This document shows, piece by piece, positions 8,423 to 16,820 of a stretch of DNA of 64,000 nucleotides. Within the stretch, counting starts at the first letter, position 1. Every line of letters starts with the position of its first letter. A program made the position numbers and the translations under genes. Below the pieces are notes generated by a model, which was not told the DNA's origin, made no database searches, and saw only the letters and a list, made by a program, of their open reading frames with translations. Source of the stretch: JAZKHE01 sp040385525 (GTDB lineage Bacteria > Bacteroidota > Bacteroidia > UBA4408); contig JAZKHE010000009.1 in assembly GCA_040385525.1 (NCBI GenBank), forward strand, positions 186,001 through 250,000, written 5' to 3'.

Positions 8423-8981
8423 TATCATATTTATCTAAAAGTCCTTTAATTCCGTTAAGCGAGAATTTTGCTTTTTTAATGTTGTTTTTTTCAGGATCGA
8501 TAGAGTAGTGGTAAGCTGTTCTAAAATCTGTTTTTTCTAGTATTGTTCTGTCAAAAGTTGCGTTTAATAAGTCACAATTTTCAATAATAACTTGAGTTAA
8601 GTCGGTTTCGCTAAAATCTACTTCTTGTAAATTACAGTTTTTAAAATTTATTTTTTTAAGTTTTAGTTTGTAAAACGAAGATAGATTGAGTGCACAGTTT
8701 TCGAAATTAAATTCAAGCAAAAACGAATTGCAACTATCAAAGTGCAAACCCAACATTTTACAGTTTTTAAACACAACATTTTTAAAACTAGTGTTTGTAA
8801 TTTTTGCCGAACTTATATTACTAGTATTAAATTCACAATTACTAAATACAACATCAGCTAAATTTGAATTAGATAAATCGCAGTTTAAAAAAGCACAATT
8901 TTCGTACTCGCCTTTATCTATATGGTTTTTAGTAAAATCAACTTTATCAAAAGTTTTATCTTCAATATACTTTTTTTCCAT
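8409..8981 (-). CDS. Pentapeptide repeat protein
   Basis: 190 residues almost wholly made of A(D/N)LxX-type five-residue steps, e.g. FENCALNLSSF, FKNCNLQEVDFSETDL and IENCDLLNATFDRTIL. These fold as a right-handed quadrilateral beta-helix. Cysteine frequently precedes the central leucine/methionine, as in CDLSNSNLADVVF. Relatives include Qnr/McbG, which mimic DNA and protect gyrase, but most family members have no known role and nothing here proves a Qnr function. It begins 1 bp after the stop of the upstream lipoprotein gene, so the two are likely co-transcribed. Confidence 0.85.
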   Translation of the reverse strand: MEKKYIEDKTFDKVDFTKNHIDKGEYENCAFLNCDLSNSNLADVVFSNCEFNTSNISSAKITNTSFKNVVFKNCKMLGLHFDSCNSFLLEFNFENCALNLSSFYKLKLKKINFKNCNLQEVDFSETDLTQVIIENCDLLNATFDRTILEKTDFRTAYHYSIDPEKNNIKKAKFSLNGIKGLLDKYDIVIE

Positions 8982-8982
8982 T

Positions 8983-9549
8983 TTATAATTTAACCAATTT
9001 ATTATCAGCAGTTAGGCTGTAGTTTTCGGTTACTGTTTTTTCATTTTCATTCTCAGCAAAATCGTTGTTTGTAATAATAGTAATTGTGTTGTTTTTTATT
9101 GTGCTAGTAACACTTTTAAAACCTTCGGCATTATCGTAATATACTTCTTTGGTATCTAATAAATTGTGTTCCTTATCAAAAACACAAAGCCAAATACAGT
9201 TTTCCGATTCGTATTCTCTTCCTAATAAAATTACTTTTATTTTGTTATCGGTAAAAACTGTTTCAAAAAAATGATAGATAAAATTATCACCAGAATAAGA
9301 AACATCAATTTTATTTAACGAATATATTTTTTCTTCTTCTTTTGTTAGCAAAGTACTTTGGGTTAAACCAGTTGAAGTAATTACTGTTTCATAATTCAAC
9401 TGCAAATTTTTTAGATTTCTACTTGTTGAATTTTCTGTAGTGCTGTCCATATTCGTTTTATTTTCTGAATTGGTCTCAACTTCAGGATTTGTTGTGCAAC
9501 TTGTTAGCACTATGCCTAATGTAACAATTGATAAAATTAGTTTGAACAT
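8983..9549 (-). CDS. Small lipoprotein, unknown function
   Basis: Start chosen at the ATG at 9549 because it opens a lipoprotein signal: MFKLILSIVTLGIVLTSC, with the lipobox LTSC and acylated Cys at residue 18. An in-frame start farther upstream (9669) would add 40 residues that translate the neighbouring terminator and promoter. The mature part of about 170 residues is rich in Asn, Thr and Glu, beginning with a flexible Asn/Thr/Glu/Ser linker, and has no motif I recognise. It probably sits in the inner leaflet of the outer membrane. It is the first gene of a two-gene unit with the pentapeptide protein. Confidence 0.75.
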   Translation of the reverse strand: MFKLILSIVTLGIVLTSCTTNPEVETNSENKTNMDSTTENSTSRNLKNLQLNYETVITSTGLTQSTLLTKEEEKIYSLNKIDVSYSGDNFIYHFFETVFTDNKIKVILLGREYESENCIWLCVFDKEHNLLDTKEVYYDNAEGFKSVTSTIKNNTITIITNNDFAENENEKTVTENYSLTADNKLVKL

Positions 9550-9594
9550 AATTATTGAATTAAAAGTAAAATTATTGTAAGGTTTTGATTGGGG

Positions 9595-9629
9595 CAAATT
9601 TATAAATTTTAAATTCTTATAAAAACAAA
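9595..9629 (-). promoter_or_regulatory. Promoter of the lipoprotein-pentapeptide unit
   Basis: Minus strand: TTTG (9626-9629), a 23-bp spacer, TAAATTTG (9595-9602). The second part is a full TAnnTTTG match. The start point would be near 9589, giving a leader of about 40 nt before the ATG at 9549 and supporting that start. The -33 half overlaps the terminator hairpin of the adhesin gene. Confidence 0.6.
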
Positions 9630-9657
9630 AGGCTGTCTGAAACAGACAGCCTTTTTT
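9627..9657 (-). terminator. Terminator after the T9SS adhesin gene
   Basis: AAAAGGCTGTCT (9627-9638) pairs with AGACAGCCTTTT (9643-9654) around GAAA, giving a 12-bp stem with a T-run on the minus strand. It lies about 20 bp after the adhesin stop. Confidence 0.85.
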
Positions 9658-9677
9658 GTGTAATATCAATTTTATTA

Positions 9678-12600
9678 TTAGTAAGTAATAACTCGTTTAG
9701 TTTGAATTGATTTTTCGCCAACAACTTTTACAAAGTAAACGCCTTTTGGTTGATTTGATAAATCAATAGTTGAGTTAACCTCTAAACCATTTGTGTTAAT
9801 TGTATTTTCAGAAATTACTTGTCCTGAAATTGATACAACACTAATAGTAATATTTTTAGAAGTTTTGTCTAACACATTAACAGTTGCAATTCCTGTTGTT
9901 GGATTTGGAACAACGCTAAACGATGCAAAATCAGTATTGTTGTTTTTAATTCCAGTATTTATATCGTAAACAACAATATATGTAAGTGTAGTTCCATTTT
10001 GCGCTGTTACTACAATTTGTGCTGTATTAGCTGGTGCTGCACCTGCTACGTTTGTAGCATCAACATCAGATGTAATTGTTGCAAATGCATTATTAACAAC
10101 ACCTGTTATGTTTCCAACACCAGTAGCACCTTCATTTAAATGCACTGCATAACTTAAAGTAGATGGAGAAAACGGTGGCTCTAACGTTCCTTGGCTTGTA
10201 GTTAAGCTTAATAATGTAGCATCAGAACTTGGTGGAGTAACACTATAAGTTACCGTGTAAGTTTGCGTAGCTCCATCTTGTGCTGTTACTACTATTGTAG
10301 CCACGTTTGCAGGACTAGCTCCAGCCACGTTTGTTGCATCAGTAATAGTATACGTTGCATAAAAATCGTTAGTTATAACAGTTGTTGTAGCAACACCAGT
10401 AGTACCTACAGGTAAGTTTACAGTATAATTAGTAATAGAAGATACAAAAGTTGGGCTAAGCGTGCCACTACCAGTTGAAATAGAACTTAAAGTAGCATCG
10501 CTATTTAAACTAGTTGCAACGTAATAATCAATAATATACTGTTGTTGAGTTATTCCATCTTCTGCAGTAACAGTAACATAACAAGTATTTGCATTTAAAG
10601 TAGCTCCAGTTACATCGCTTGCGTCAATAACACTTACAGTTGCGTATTGGTTAGACGTTACATAAGATGCTACACCAGCTGTACCAGTTGACCCCAAAAT
10701 TAAAGTTACAGTGTAGTTTGTGTTTGTTGATACAAATGTTGGACTCAAATTACCAACACTTGGTACTAAGCTAGTTAAACTTGCATCATTACTTGGAGGT
10801 CCAACCTCGTATGTAACTGTGTAAGTTGAAGTTGTTGTTCCATCACTAGAAGTAACAACAATTGTAGCTACATTATCAGGAGCTGTACCTGTTGTTGCAT
10901 CAACAGCATTTGTAATTACAACGCTTGCACCAGAGTTTGTAGCAGTAGCAGTTACATCTGCAGATGTACCAGGTAAAGTACTATATGGATTAAAAGGTAA
11001 ACTAACAGTATAATTTGTTATTGATGAAACAAATGTAGGAGCTAAAACTGGAGTATAAGTGCCAATATCGCTTGGAGTTATGCTAGATAAAGTTGCATCA
11101 TTATTTAACTCAATTATTTCAATATCATCAATATACAATTCCCAACCATCTAATCCTCCATTTGGAACGTGAATAGCGATATAGGTATTGCCAGAATATG
11201 ATGATAAGCTAATTGGGGTTATAGCTGTAAACGATGTTACACTTACAACTGTTAATGGCATTAACTCTGTTGTAAAATCTGCTGGGGCATTACCTGTTGA
11301 CGATAATACAACTCTAAAGTCGTTTGGTTCGCCACTGCTTCTTGTTGCAACAGAAAATCCTAAACGTAAATTTCCAGATAAGTTAAATTGAGGAAGGATT
11401 AAATAATCGTCATTATCTCCAGCATTAAAATCAGTGGCAATAACTGCACATTTTAATCCATCTGCATCTGTTGTTCCAGTTTCCCATTCTGAGCCATCTG
11501 CATTATTGTTGTTTTGCGACCAGCAATTTGGTAAGTTAGGTGCTGTTTCATTTTCAAAATCTTCTGTAAATGGAAAACTTGATATAATGCCACAAACAGT
11601 ACTTAAACTTGTACCATTCGTCCATTCACTAAAATCTCCTGCACCACAATCACTTCTTAGGTACACTAAATAAGTAGTAGATGCAGATAAGCCCGTGATA
11701 TTAGCTGTAACTATTGGGCTTGCAACTGAACCACTAGTAACTAATCCAGTAGCGCCAGAACCTGGCATTCCAGAACTTCTAACTTCCCATTGGTAATTAA
11801 CAGGCGTGCTTGATGTTGGAGCAGTCCAATTTAAAGTAGCAGAATTTGTTGTAATAGCAGCCAAGTTTATGTTTGTAGGTTTTACGCAAGATGGGATTGC
11901 ACTAATTGCAAAATCATCAATAAAAATATCATCATCACCTGGATCTCCAGTACTTTCGGCATAGAAACCAAATTTAACAACACCTGTATAAGCAGATAAG
12001 TCAATTGCAACACCTTCCCCTGAACTAGAAATAGGAGTTGAGCTATTCCAAGTTCTTAAAGCATTTGCATTGCTCCAACTTGCTCCATTATCAGTTGAAA
12101 TTACAACTACTAATTTATCTTCAGCACCTAAAGTTGTTGCTGTTGTTTGATTCCAAACAGTTAAGGCTAAGTTAAATTCTAATTGATAATTTCCACCCGT
12201 TCCTAAATCGTAACTTGGAGATATTAACCATTCGTTTTGACCCGAAGTGTATATGTTCATTTTTGCACATGCACCATTTGAAAAATTATTTAAATAATCA
12301 TCTTGTTCCCAATCTGAAAAACCTGTTAAAGTAGAGGATGCTGTTAAAGTTCCACTAGCATCAGTCCAACATCCTGGTAAAAAAGTTTCAAAATCTTCGG
12401 CAACTGCTGTAGGAGTTGGGAAACTACCACAAGGTGTTGTAAAAGTACGAGTAACAGACCAAGGGCTATTATCTCCACCTCCACAATTTGCACGTATTTT
12501 TACTTGGTAAGTTGTATTTGGGGTTAAACTTAAAAGAGAAGTAGGGTTAACTGTTGTACTTGTTGTTGCTGTACCAGTAAATGTGTATGGTGAAACACCA

Positions 12601-14330
12601 TATTCAACTTCCCAAGCTGTTTCGCTACCTCCATTTGTCCAAGATAAAGCAGCACTTGTTGCTGTAATATTCGATACTGCAAAAGCTGTTGGTGTTGGGC
12701 AAGTAGGTAATGTAGTAAAGGTTAATGTAGTTGACCATGCACTAAAATCACCTGCACCACAATTAGCTCTAATTTTAACATTATAAGTTGTTAACGCAGT
12801 TAATCCAGTTAATGTACCAGGATTTGAAGTTAAAGTTGCTGTTGGAGTTCCAGTAAAAGTATATGGAGAAACACCATATTCAAATTCCCAAATAGTTTCT
12901 GTTCCACCATTTGTCCAACTTAAAGTAGCAGTTGTTGCTGTAACACTTGTATTAGCTAATGCCATTGGTTTTGGGCACGTTGGTATTTGCTCCCAAACTA
13001 AATCATCTATTAAAACACTATTTGCAGGAGCTCCTGTATGTCTAAAAGCTAAAACTTGATTGCTACCAGCTGAAGTACCAGAAGGCAAAATAAACTCGTT
13101 ATATGTTAAAGACGAAGCAGTAAATGTTGATATTGAGATAAAAGAAGCAGCACTTGATGGGTTGGTTAAATAACCAAATTCTATTTTTCCACCAGCTGTA
13201 AAATTTGCTCTAGCATTAAATCTAAGTTGATGAGTACCAGCTCCTGCATTATCAACTGCTGGTAAAGCTAAAACAGGTCTGTCTGTTGTACCTGTTGCAT
13301 ATATGTATAAACAATTAGGAGCTGAATTATTATTTCCTGTTTGTGTATTAACTGTGCCAGTTGCGCCTACTTTAAAAAAACAATTTGGTAAAGCAGGTGT
13401 AGTTACTAAGTCAAAACTTTGAGAATAGGTTGAAACTACTCCACAATTTGTAGTAAACGAATTTGATGATGACCAAGAACTTACATCTGAAGCGCCACAA
13501 ATAGCTCTAATTTTATATTGATAGATTGTATTTGCTGATAATCCAGTTAATGTAGATGGATTAGTTGTTAGAGTTAAGGAAGGAGTTCCTGTAAAAGAAT
13601 ATGGCGCAACACCATACTCAACAGCCCACGATGTTTCTGATTGACCATTTGTCCAACTTAGTACAGCGCTAGTAGATGTAAAACCAAAAGCAGCAATAGA
13701 CGAAACTTCTAAACACGCAGGTGGAGCTTGAGATGTTATTGTTGGAGCAGAAAGACAAAAGCCCCATTGCCAGCCTGAATTGTCATTGTAAGATATTCTG
13801 TATTTAAAACCAGAAAGTTGCGTAGACGTAAAAGTACTTATGTTAAGAACAGAAGTTGTGTAAGAAGCAACTAGTCCACAATTTGGGGGATCCATTGTTG
13901 TATTGTTGCCAGCAAAAGTATACCAGTTATTCCATGTTGCAGCATCTGCATCCCAATAATGTATTCTTAAAATATCTCCTCCTAAAGCTCTGTAAACATA
14001 ATTACCATTAATTTTTAACCAAGTTTCTCCAGCACCATCAGCAGCAGTTAAATCTATTACAGGAGACTCCGCACGAATGGTATTATTTGTTCCACTACCA
14101 GCTTGATCATCATCGTAAGAAAAATTTGCTGAAACATCTGGATTTGACACAACACCAGAACCCGCATAGGTTCCTGTCATTGTCCAGCCGGCATTTGGCC
14201 AACCAGCAGCTTGATTTAGCGTTTGCGCTTTTGCACCTACACTAAAAGCAAATAGCGCTAGGCAGGTTAACATTAATTTCGAAAACGAATAACGTAATCG
14301 GTTTTTCGATTGAGTGTAATTGTTTTTCAT
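9678..14330 (-). CDS. Large T9SS-secreted multidomain adhesin-like protein
   Basis: 1550 residues. A signal peptide (to about 35, ending GAKAQT) precedes an N-terminal beta-sandwich. Fibronectin type III-like modules follow, starting near residues 206, 448, 546 and 813, each with (S/T)A(T/V)LSWTNG and a conserved EYGVxPY strand. Interleaved are jelly-roll modules (near 300-440, 633-800 and 910-1070) with the DDIFIDDFAIS / LYIDDIEII strand typical of cleaved-adhesin/MAM-like domains. From about 1077 to 1460 come five cadherin-like beta-sandwich repeats of about 80 residues (NDATLSSI...GTLSPTFVSSITNYTV...TIVVTAQDG). The last 80 residues are a type A T9SS sorting domain (VVPNPTTGIATV ... NQPKGVYFVKV ... 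KRVITY). Expected to be on or released from the cell surface, with an adhesion role inferred. Confidence 0.9.
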   Translation of the reverse strand: MKNNYTQSKNRLRYSFSKLMLTCLALFAFSVGAKAQTLNQAAGWPNAGWTMTGTYAGSGVVSNPDVSANFSYDDDQAGSGTNNTIRAESPVIDLTAADGAGETWLKINGNYVYRALGGDILRIHYWDADAATWNNWYTFAGNNTTMDPPNCGLVASYTTSVLNISTFTSTQLSGFKYRISYNDNSGWQWGFCLSAPTITSQAPPACLEVSSIAAFGFTSTSAVLSWTNGQSETSWAVEYGVAPYSFTGTPSLTLTTNPSTLTGLSANTIYQYKIRAICGASDVSSWSSSNSFTTNCGVVSTYSQSFDLVTTPALPNCFFKVGATGTVNTQTGNNNSAPNCLYIYATGTTDRPVLALPAVDNAGAGTHQLRFNARANFTAGGKIEFGYLTNPSSAASFISISTFTASSLTYNEFILPSGTSAGSNQVLAFRHTGAPANSVLIDDLVWEQIPTCPKPMALANTSVTATTATLSWTNGGTETIWEFEYGVSPYTFTGTPTATLTSNPGTLTGLTALTTYNVKIRANCGAGDFSAWSTTLTFTTLPTCPTPTAFAVSNITATSAALSWTNGGSETAWEVEYGVSPYTFTGTATTSTTVNPTSLLSLTPNTTYQVKIRANCGGGDNSPWSVTRTFTTPCGSFPTPTAVAEDFETFLPGCWTDASGTLTASSTLTGFSDWEQDDYLNNFSNGACAKMNIYTSGQNEWLISPSYDLGTGGNYQLEFNLALTVWNQTTATTLGAEDKLVVVISTDNGASWSNANALRTWNSSTPISSSGEGVAIDLSAYTGVVKFGFYAESTGDPGDDDIFIDDFAISAIPSCVKPTNINLAAITTNSATLNWTAPTSSTPVNYQWEVRSSGMPGSGATGLVTSGSVASPIVTANITGLSASTTYLVYLRSDCGAGDFSEWTNGTSLSTVCGIISSFPFTEDFENETAPNLPNCWSQNNNNADGSEWETGTTDADGLKCAVIATDFNAGDNDDYLILPQFNLSGNLRLGFSVATRSSGEPNDFRVVLSSTGNAPADFTTELMPLTVVSVTSFTAITPISLSSYSGNTYIAIHVPNGGLDGWELYIDDIEIIELNNDATLSSITPSDIGTYTPVLAPTFVSSITNYTVSLPFNPYSTLPGTSADVTATATNSGASVVITNAVDATTGTAPDNVATIVVTSSDGTTTSTYTVTYEVGPPSNDASLTSLVPSVGNLSPTFVSTNTNYTVTLILGSTGTAGVASYVTSNQYATVSVIDASDVTGATLNANTCYVTVTAEDGITQQQYIIDYYVATSLNSDATLSSISTGSGTLSPTFVSSITNYTVNLPVGTTGVATTTVITNDFYATYTITDATNVAGASPANVATIVVTAQDGATQTYTVTYSVTPPSSDATLLSLTTSQGTLEPPFSPSTLSYAVHLNEGATGVGNITGVVNNAFATITSDVDATNVAGAAPANTAQIVVTAQNGTTLTYIVVYDINTGIKNNNTDFASFSVVPNPTTGIATVNVLDKTSKNITISVVSISGQVISENTINTNGLEVNSTIDLSNQPKGVYFVKVVGEKSIQTKRVITY

Positions 14331-14458
14331 TTATATATGGTTTTTAGTTTTAATTAGTTATTGTACTATAAATTTAATAAAAAATATTTACTTATGAAAG
14401 TAAATTATATTCTGTAAAAACGAAATTAAGTCAATTATCATATTGTTTAGAAGATAAA

Positions 14459-14494
14459 TTACAATTAGGTAATCTTGATTTACAATTCGGTAAT
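14459..14494. promoter_or_regulatory. Two 15-bp boxes spaced 21 bp (operator-like)
   Basis: TTACAATTAGGTAAT (14459-14473) and TTACAATTCGGTAAT (14480-14494) differ at one base and repeat at 21 bp, two helical turns. Each box is itself a dyad, TTAC-N6-GTAA. The half TACAATTNGG also resembles the LytTR-family direct repeat, whose period is 21 bp. It lies about 130 bp upstream of the adhesin ATG. Confidence 0.55.
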
Positions 14495-14674
14495 AAATTC
14501 AAATTCATTTTAATTTTTTATTTTATCAAATTTAATGATAAAATATTTGTTCAACAGCAATGTAAGTTGAGAAAATACCCTTGTTTTAGCTAAATGACTG
14601 ATTTTAAGTAGAAAACGTTTGATGTTTTAAGTTAATTTAACGTTAAGAACCTTAGGTATATAAGGTGTTTGTTC

Positions 14675-14706
14675 AAAAAAAAGCTGCCCTTGGGCAGCTT
14701 TTTTTA
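14675..14706 (-). terminator. Terminator after the M13 peptidase gene
   Basis: AAAGCTGCCC (14680-14689) pairs with GGGCAGCTTT (14692-14701) around a TT loop, flanked by A- and T-runs. It abuts the peptidase stop codon at 14709-14711. Confidence 0.9.
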
Positions 14707-14708
14707 AA

Positions 14709-16751
14709 TTACCATATTAAGGCTCTTTTGTTTTCTTCTATAAACATTTTGTCGCCTTGTTTTGCTCCCCATGCATCATAAAATTCTTTCATATTGCTTA
14801 ATGGCCCAATTACCCTGAATTTTGAAGGTGAATGCGAATTGGTTATTACCATATTTTTCATAGATTCGTCGCGCATTTTCATTCGCCATACTTGGGCAAA
14901 ACTCATAAAAAATAATTGATCTTGTGTGTAGCCTTTAATCATTTCGGGAGTTTTACCATTTAATGATTTTTTCCAAGCGTAGTACGCAATTGTTAAACCT
15001 CCTAAATCGGCAATGTTTTCGCCTAATGTAAGTTCACCGTTAACATGAAATGTATCAACTGCAACAAACGCATTGTACTGCTCAACAAGCAATTTTGTTT
15101 TGGCATTAAACTTTGCTTTGTCTTCTTCTGTCCACCAGTTTTTTAAATTTCCTTTTTCATCGTACTGACTTCCTTGGTCATCAAAACCATGTGTTAACTC
15201 ATGTCCAATTACTGCACCAATACTTGCATAGTTTACAAAATCGGGAGCGTTTTCATCAAAAGCAGGAGCTTGCATAATACCTGCTGGAAATGCAATTTCG
15301 TTTTTAGATGGATTGTAGTATGCGTTAACAGTAGGTGCCGACATTCCCCATTCAGTTCTATCAACTGGTTTACCTAATTTATTTACCATTTCGTCAGTTC
15401 CAAAAATTACAGAATTCATAATATTTTGTACGTACGAATCTCTTGAAATTTCTAAAGTGCTGTAATCTTTCCACTTGTCAGGATAACCTAACTTTCTGTC
15501 CATTGCTGCTAATTTCTTTTTAGCTTGTTCTTTTGTTGGAGCGCTCATCCAATCTAATTGCGAAATTCTTTCTTGATAAACAGCCATAATATTATCAACC
15601 ATTTCGTTTATCTTCTTTTTTGCATTTGGGCTAAAGTGTTTTTCTACAAAAGCTTCGCCTATTGCATCGCCCATACTTCCATCAATCATATCTATAACTG
15701 ATTTCCAACGTGGCTTTTTCGATTTAGAACCCATTAAAGTTTTATCGTAAAACTCAAAATTTGCATTCGCAAAATCATCACTTAAAAAAGGACTTGTTTC
15801 ATTAGCTAATTTCCAGTTTAAATACGTTTTCCAAGTGTCTAATGGTGTAGAGATAATAAGTTTATCTAATGTGGAAAAATAATTTAATTGTCCTACAATT
15901 AAAGAATCGAAAGTAGGTGTTTTGTATTCTTCAAAATAAATTTTCCAATCAATGTTTGGATATAATTTTTGTAATTCGCTAAGCGATTTTTTATTGTACA
16001 TTTTTTCTGGATCGCGCATTTCAACATTTGTCATTGACGCATCTGCCATTTTTTTCTCAAATGCATAAATAATTTCTGCTTGCTCGTTCGCCTTTTTTTC
16101 TTCAACGCCAGCTAAGGTTAAAATTTTAGCAATGTATTTTTTAAACTCAACTTGAATTGCTTTCATCTCACCAGAATTTGCATCGTAATATTCTTTTGAT
16201 GGCAAGCTAATTCCCCCTTGATAAAGCGTTACAATCATTTCATCACTTTTCTTTTCATCTTGACCAACATAAAAACCAAATGTGTTTGATGCACCCATGC
16301 GGTTTAATTCGGCAATACGTTTAGTGAGTTCTTTTTTATCTTTTAACGCTTCTGTTTTTTTCCATTCGTTTACTAAAGGACTAAATCCAGTTGCATTTAT
16401 TTTTACAGAATCCATTCCGCTTGCAAAAAAATCACCAAGTTTTTTTCTGTTGCTGCCAGCTTTTGCAGATGCATCAGCCATAGCCGATTTTAAAATGGTA
16501 TGTAATGCTTCAGTGTTTCGATTTCGCATTTCAATTAATGGTCCCCAAACTCTTTCTTCACCTGGAATTTCTGTTTTATCAATCCATTTTTTACTAAAGA
16601 AATCGTAAAAATCGTTGGTTGGTTTAATGGTTGAATCGATGTTGGTTAAATCTAATCCAACTAAATCGGTTTCGTTACTATTTTTATCGTTATTGCAAGC
16701 TACTAGCGATACTACTATTGCTACAGCTAAAAGGGTTTTTAATTTTGACAT
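14709..16751 (-). CDS. M13 family zinc metallopeptidase lipoprotein (neprilysin/PepO-like)
   Basis: Start taken at the ATG at 16751, giving 680 residues and opening a lipoprotein signal (MSKLKTLLAVAIVVSLVAC, lipobox LVAC). The N-terminal peptidase_M13_N region covers most of the protein up to about 450. The catalytic domain carries VNAYYNPSKNEIAFPAG, the zinc motif HELTH at about residue 519 (IGHELTHGFDDQGSQYD) and the third-ligand motif ENIADLGG about 60 residues on. All expected catalytic residues are present. M13 enzymes are ectopeptidases that trim short peptides. The lipid anchor places it in the periplasm or at the outer membrane. Single-gene unit with its own terminator. Confidence 0.93.
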   Translation of the reverse strand: MSKLKTLLAVAIVVSLVACNNDKNSNETDLVGLDLTNIDSTIKPTNDFYDFFSKKWIDKTEIPGEERVWGPLIEMRNRNTEALHTILKSAMADASAKAGSNRKKLGDFFASGMDSVKINATGFSPLVNEWKKTEALKDKKELTKRIAELNRMGASNTFGFYVGQDEKKSDEMIVTLYQGGISLPSKEYYDANSGEMKAIQVEFKKYIAKILTLAGVEEKKANEQAEIIYAFEKKMADASMTNVEMRDPEKMYNKKSLSELQKLYPNIDWKIYFEEYKTPTFDSLIVGQLNYFSTLDKLIISTPLDTWKTYLNWKLANETSPFLSDDFANANFEFYDKTLMGSKSKKPRWKSVIDMIDGSMGDAIGEAFVEKHFSPNAKKKINEMVDNIMAVYQERISQLDWMSAPTKEQAKKKLAAMDRKLGYPDKWKDYSTLEISRDSYVQNIMNSVIFGTDEMVNKLGKPVDRTEWGMSAPTVNAYYNPSKNEIAFPAGIMQAPAFDENAPDFVNYASIGAVIGHELTHGFDDQGSQYDEKGNLKNWWTEEDKAKFNAKTKLLVEQYNAFVAVDTFHVNGELTLGENIADLGGLTIAYYAWKKSLNGKTPEMIKGYTQDQLFFMSFAQVWRMKMRDESMKNMVITNSHSPSKFRVIGPLSNMKEFYDAWGAKQGDKMFIEENKRALIW

Positions 16752-16820
16752 AGTTTTAAAATTTGACGCAATGTAATATTTTGTTTTTGAACTAGTTATC
16801 AATTTTTATTTTTTTATAAA

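Larger units (their letters stand above)
14331..14708. other. Intergenic region upstream of the adhesin gene
   Basis: 378 bp, very AT-rich, with no coding potential seen. It holds the M13 peptidase terminator at its right end and a pair of direct-repeat operator-like boxes at 14459-14494. A convincing TAnnTTTG promoter for the adhesin gene was not found, so that promoter may be weak or activator-dependent. Confidence 0.6.

Noticed and set aside
8409..8981. Quinolone-resistance (Qnr) annotation for the pentapeptide protein
   Set aside because: Only generic pentapeptide repeats are visible, without the Qnr loops; function left open.
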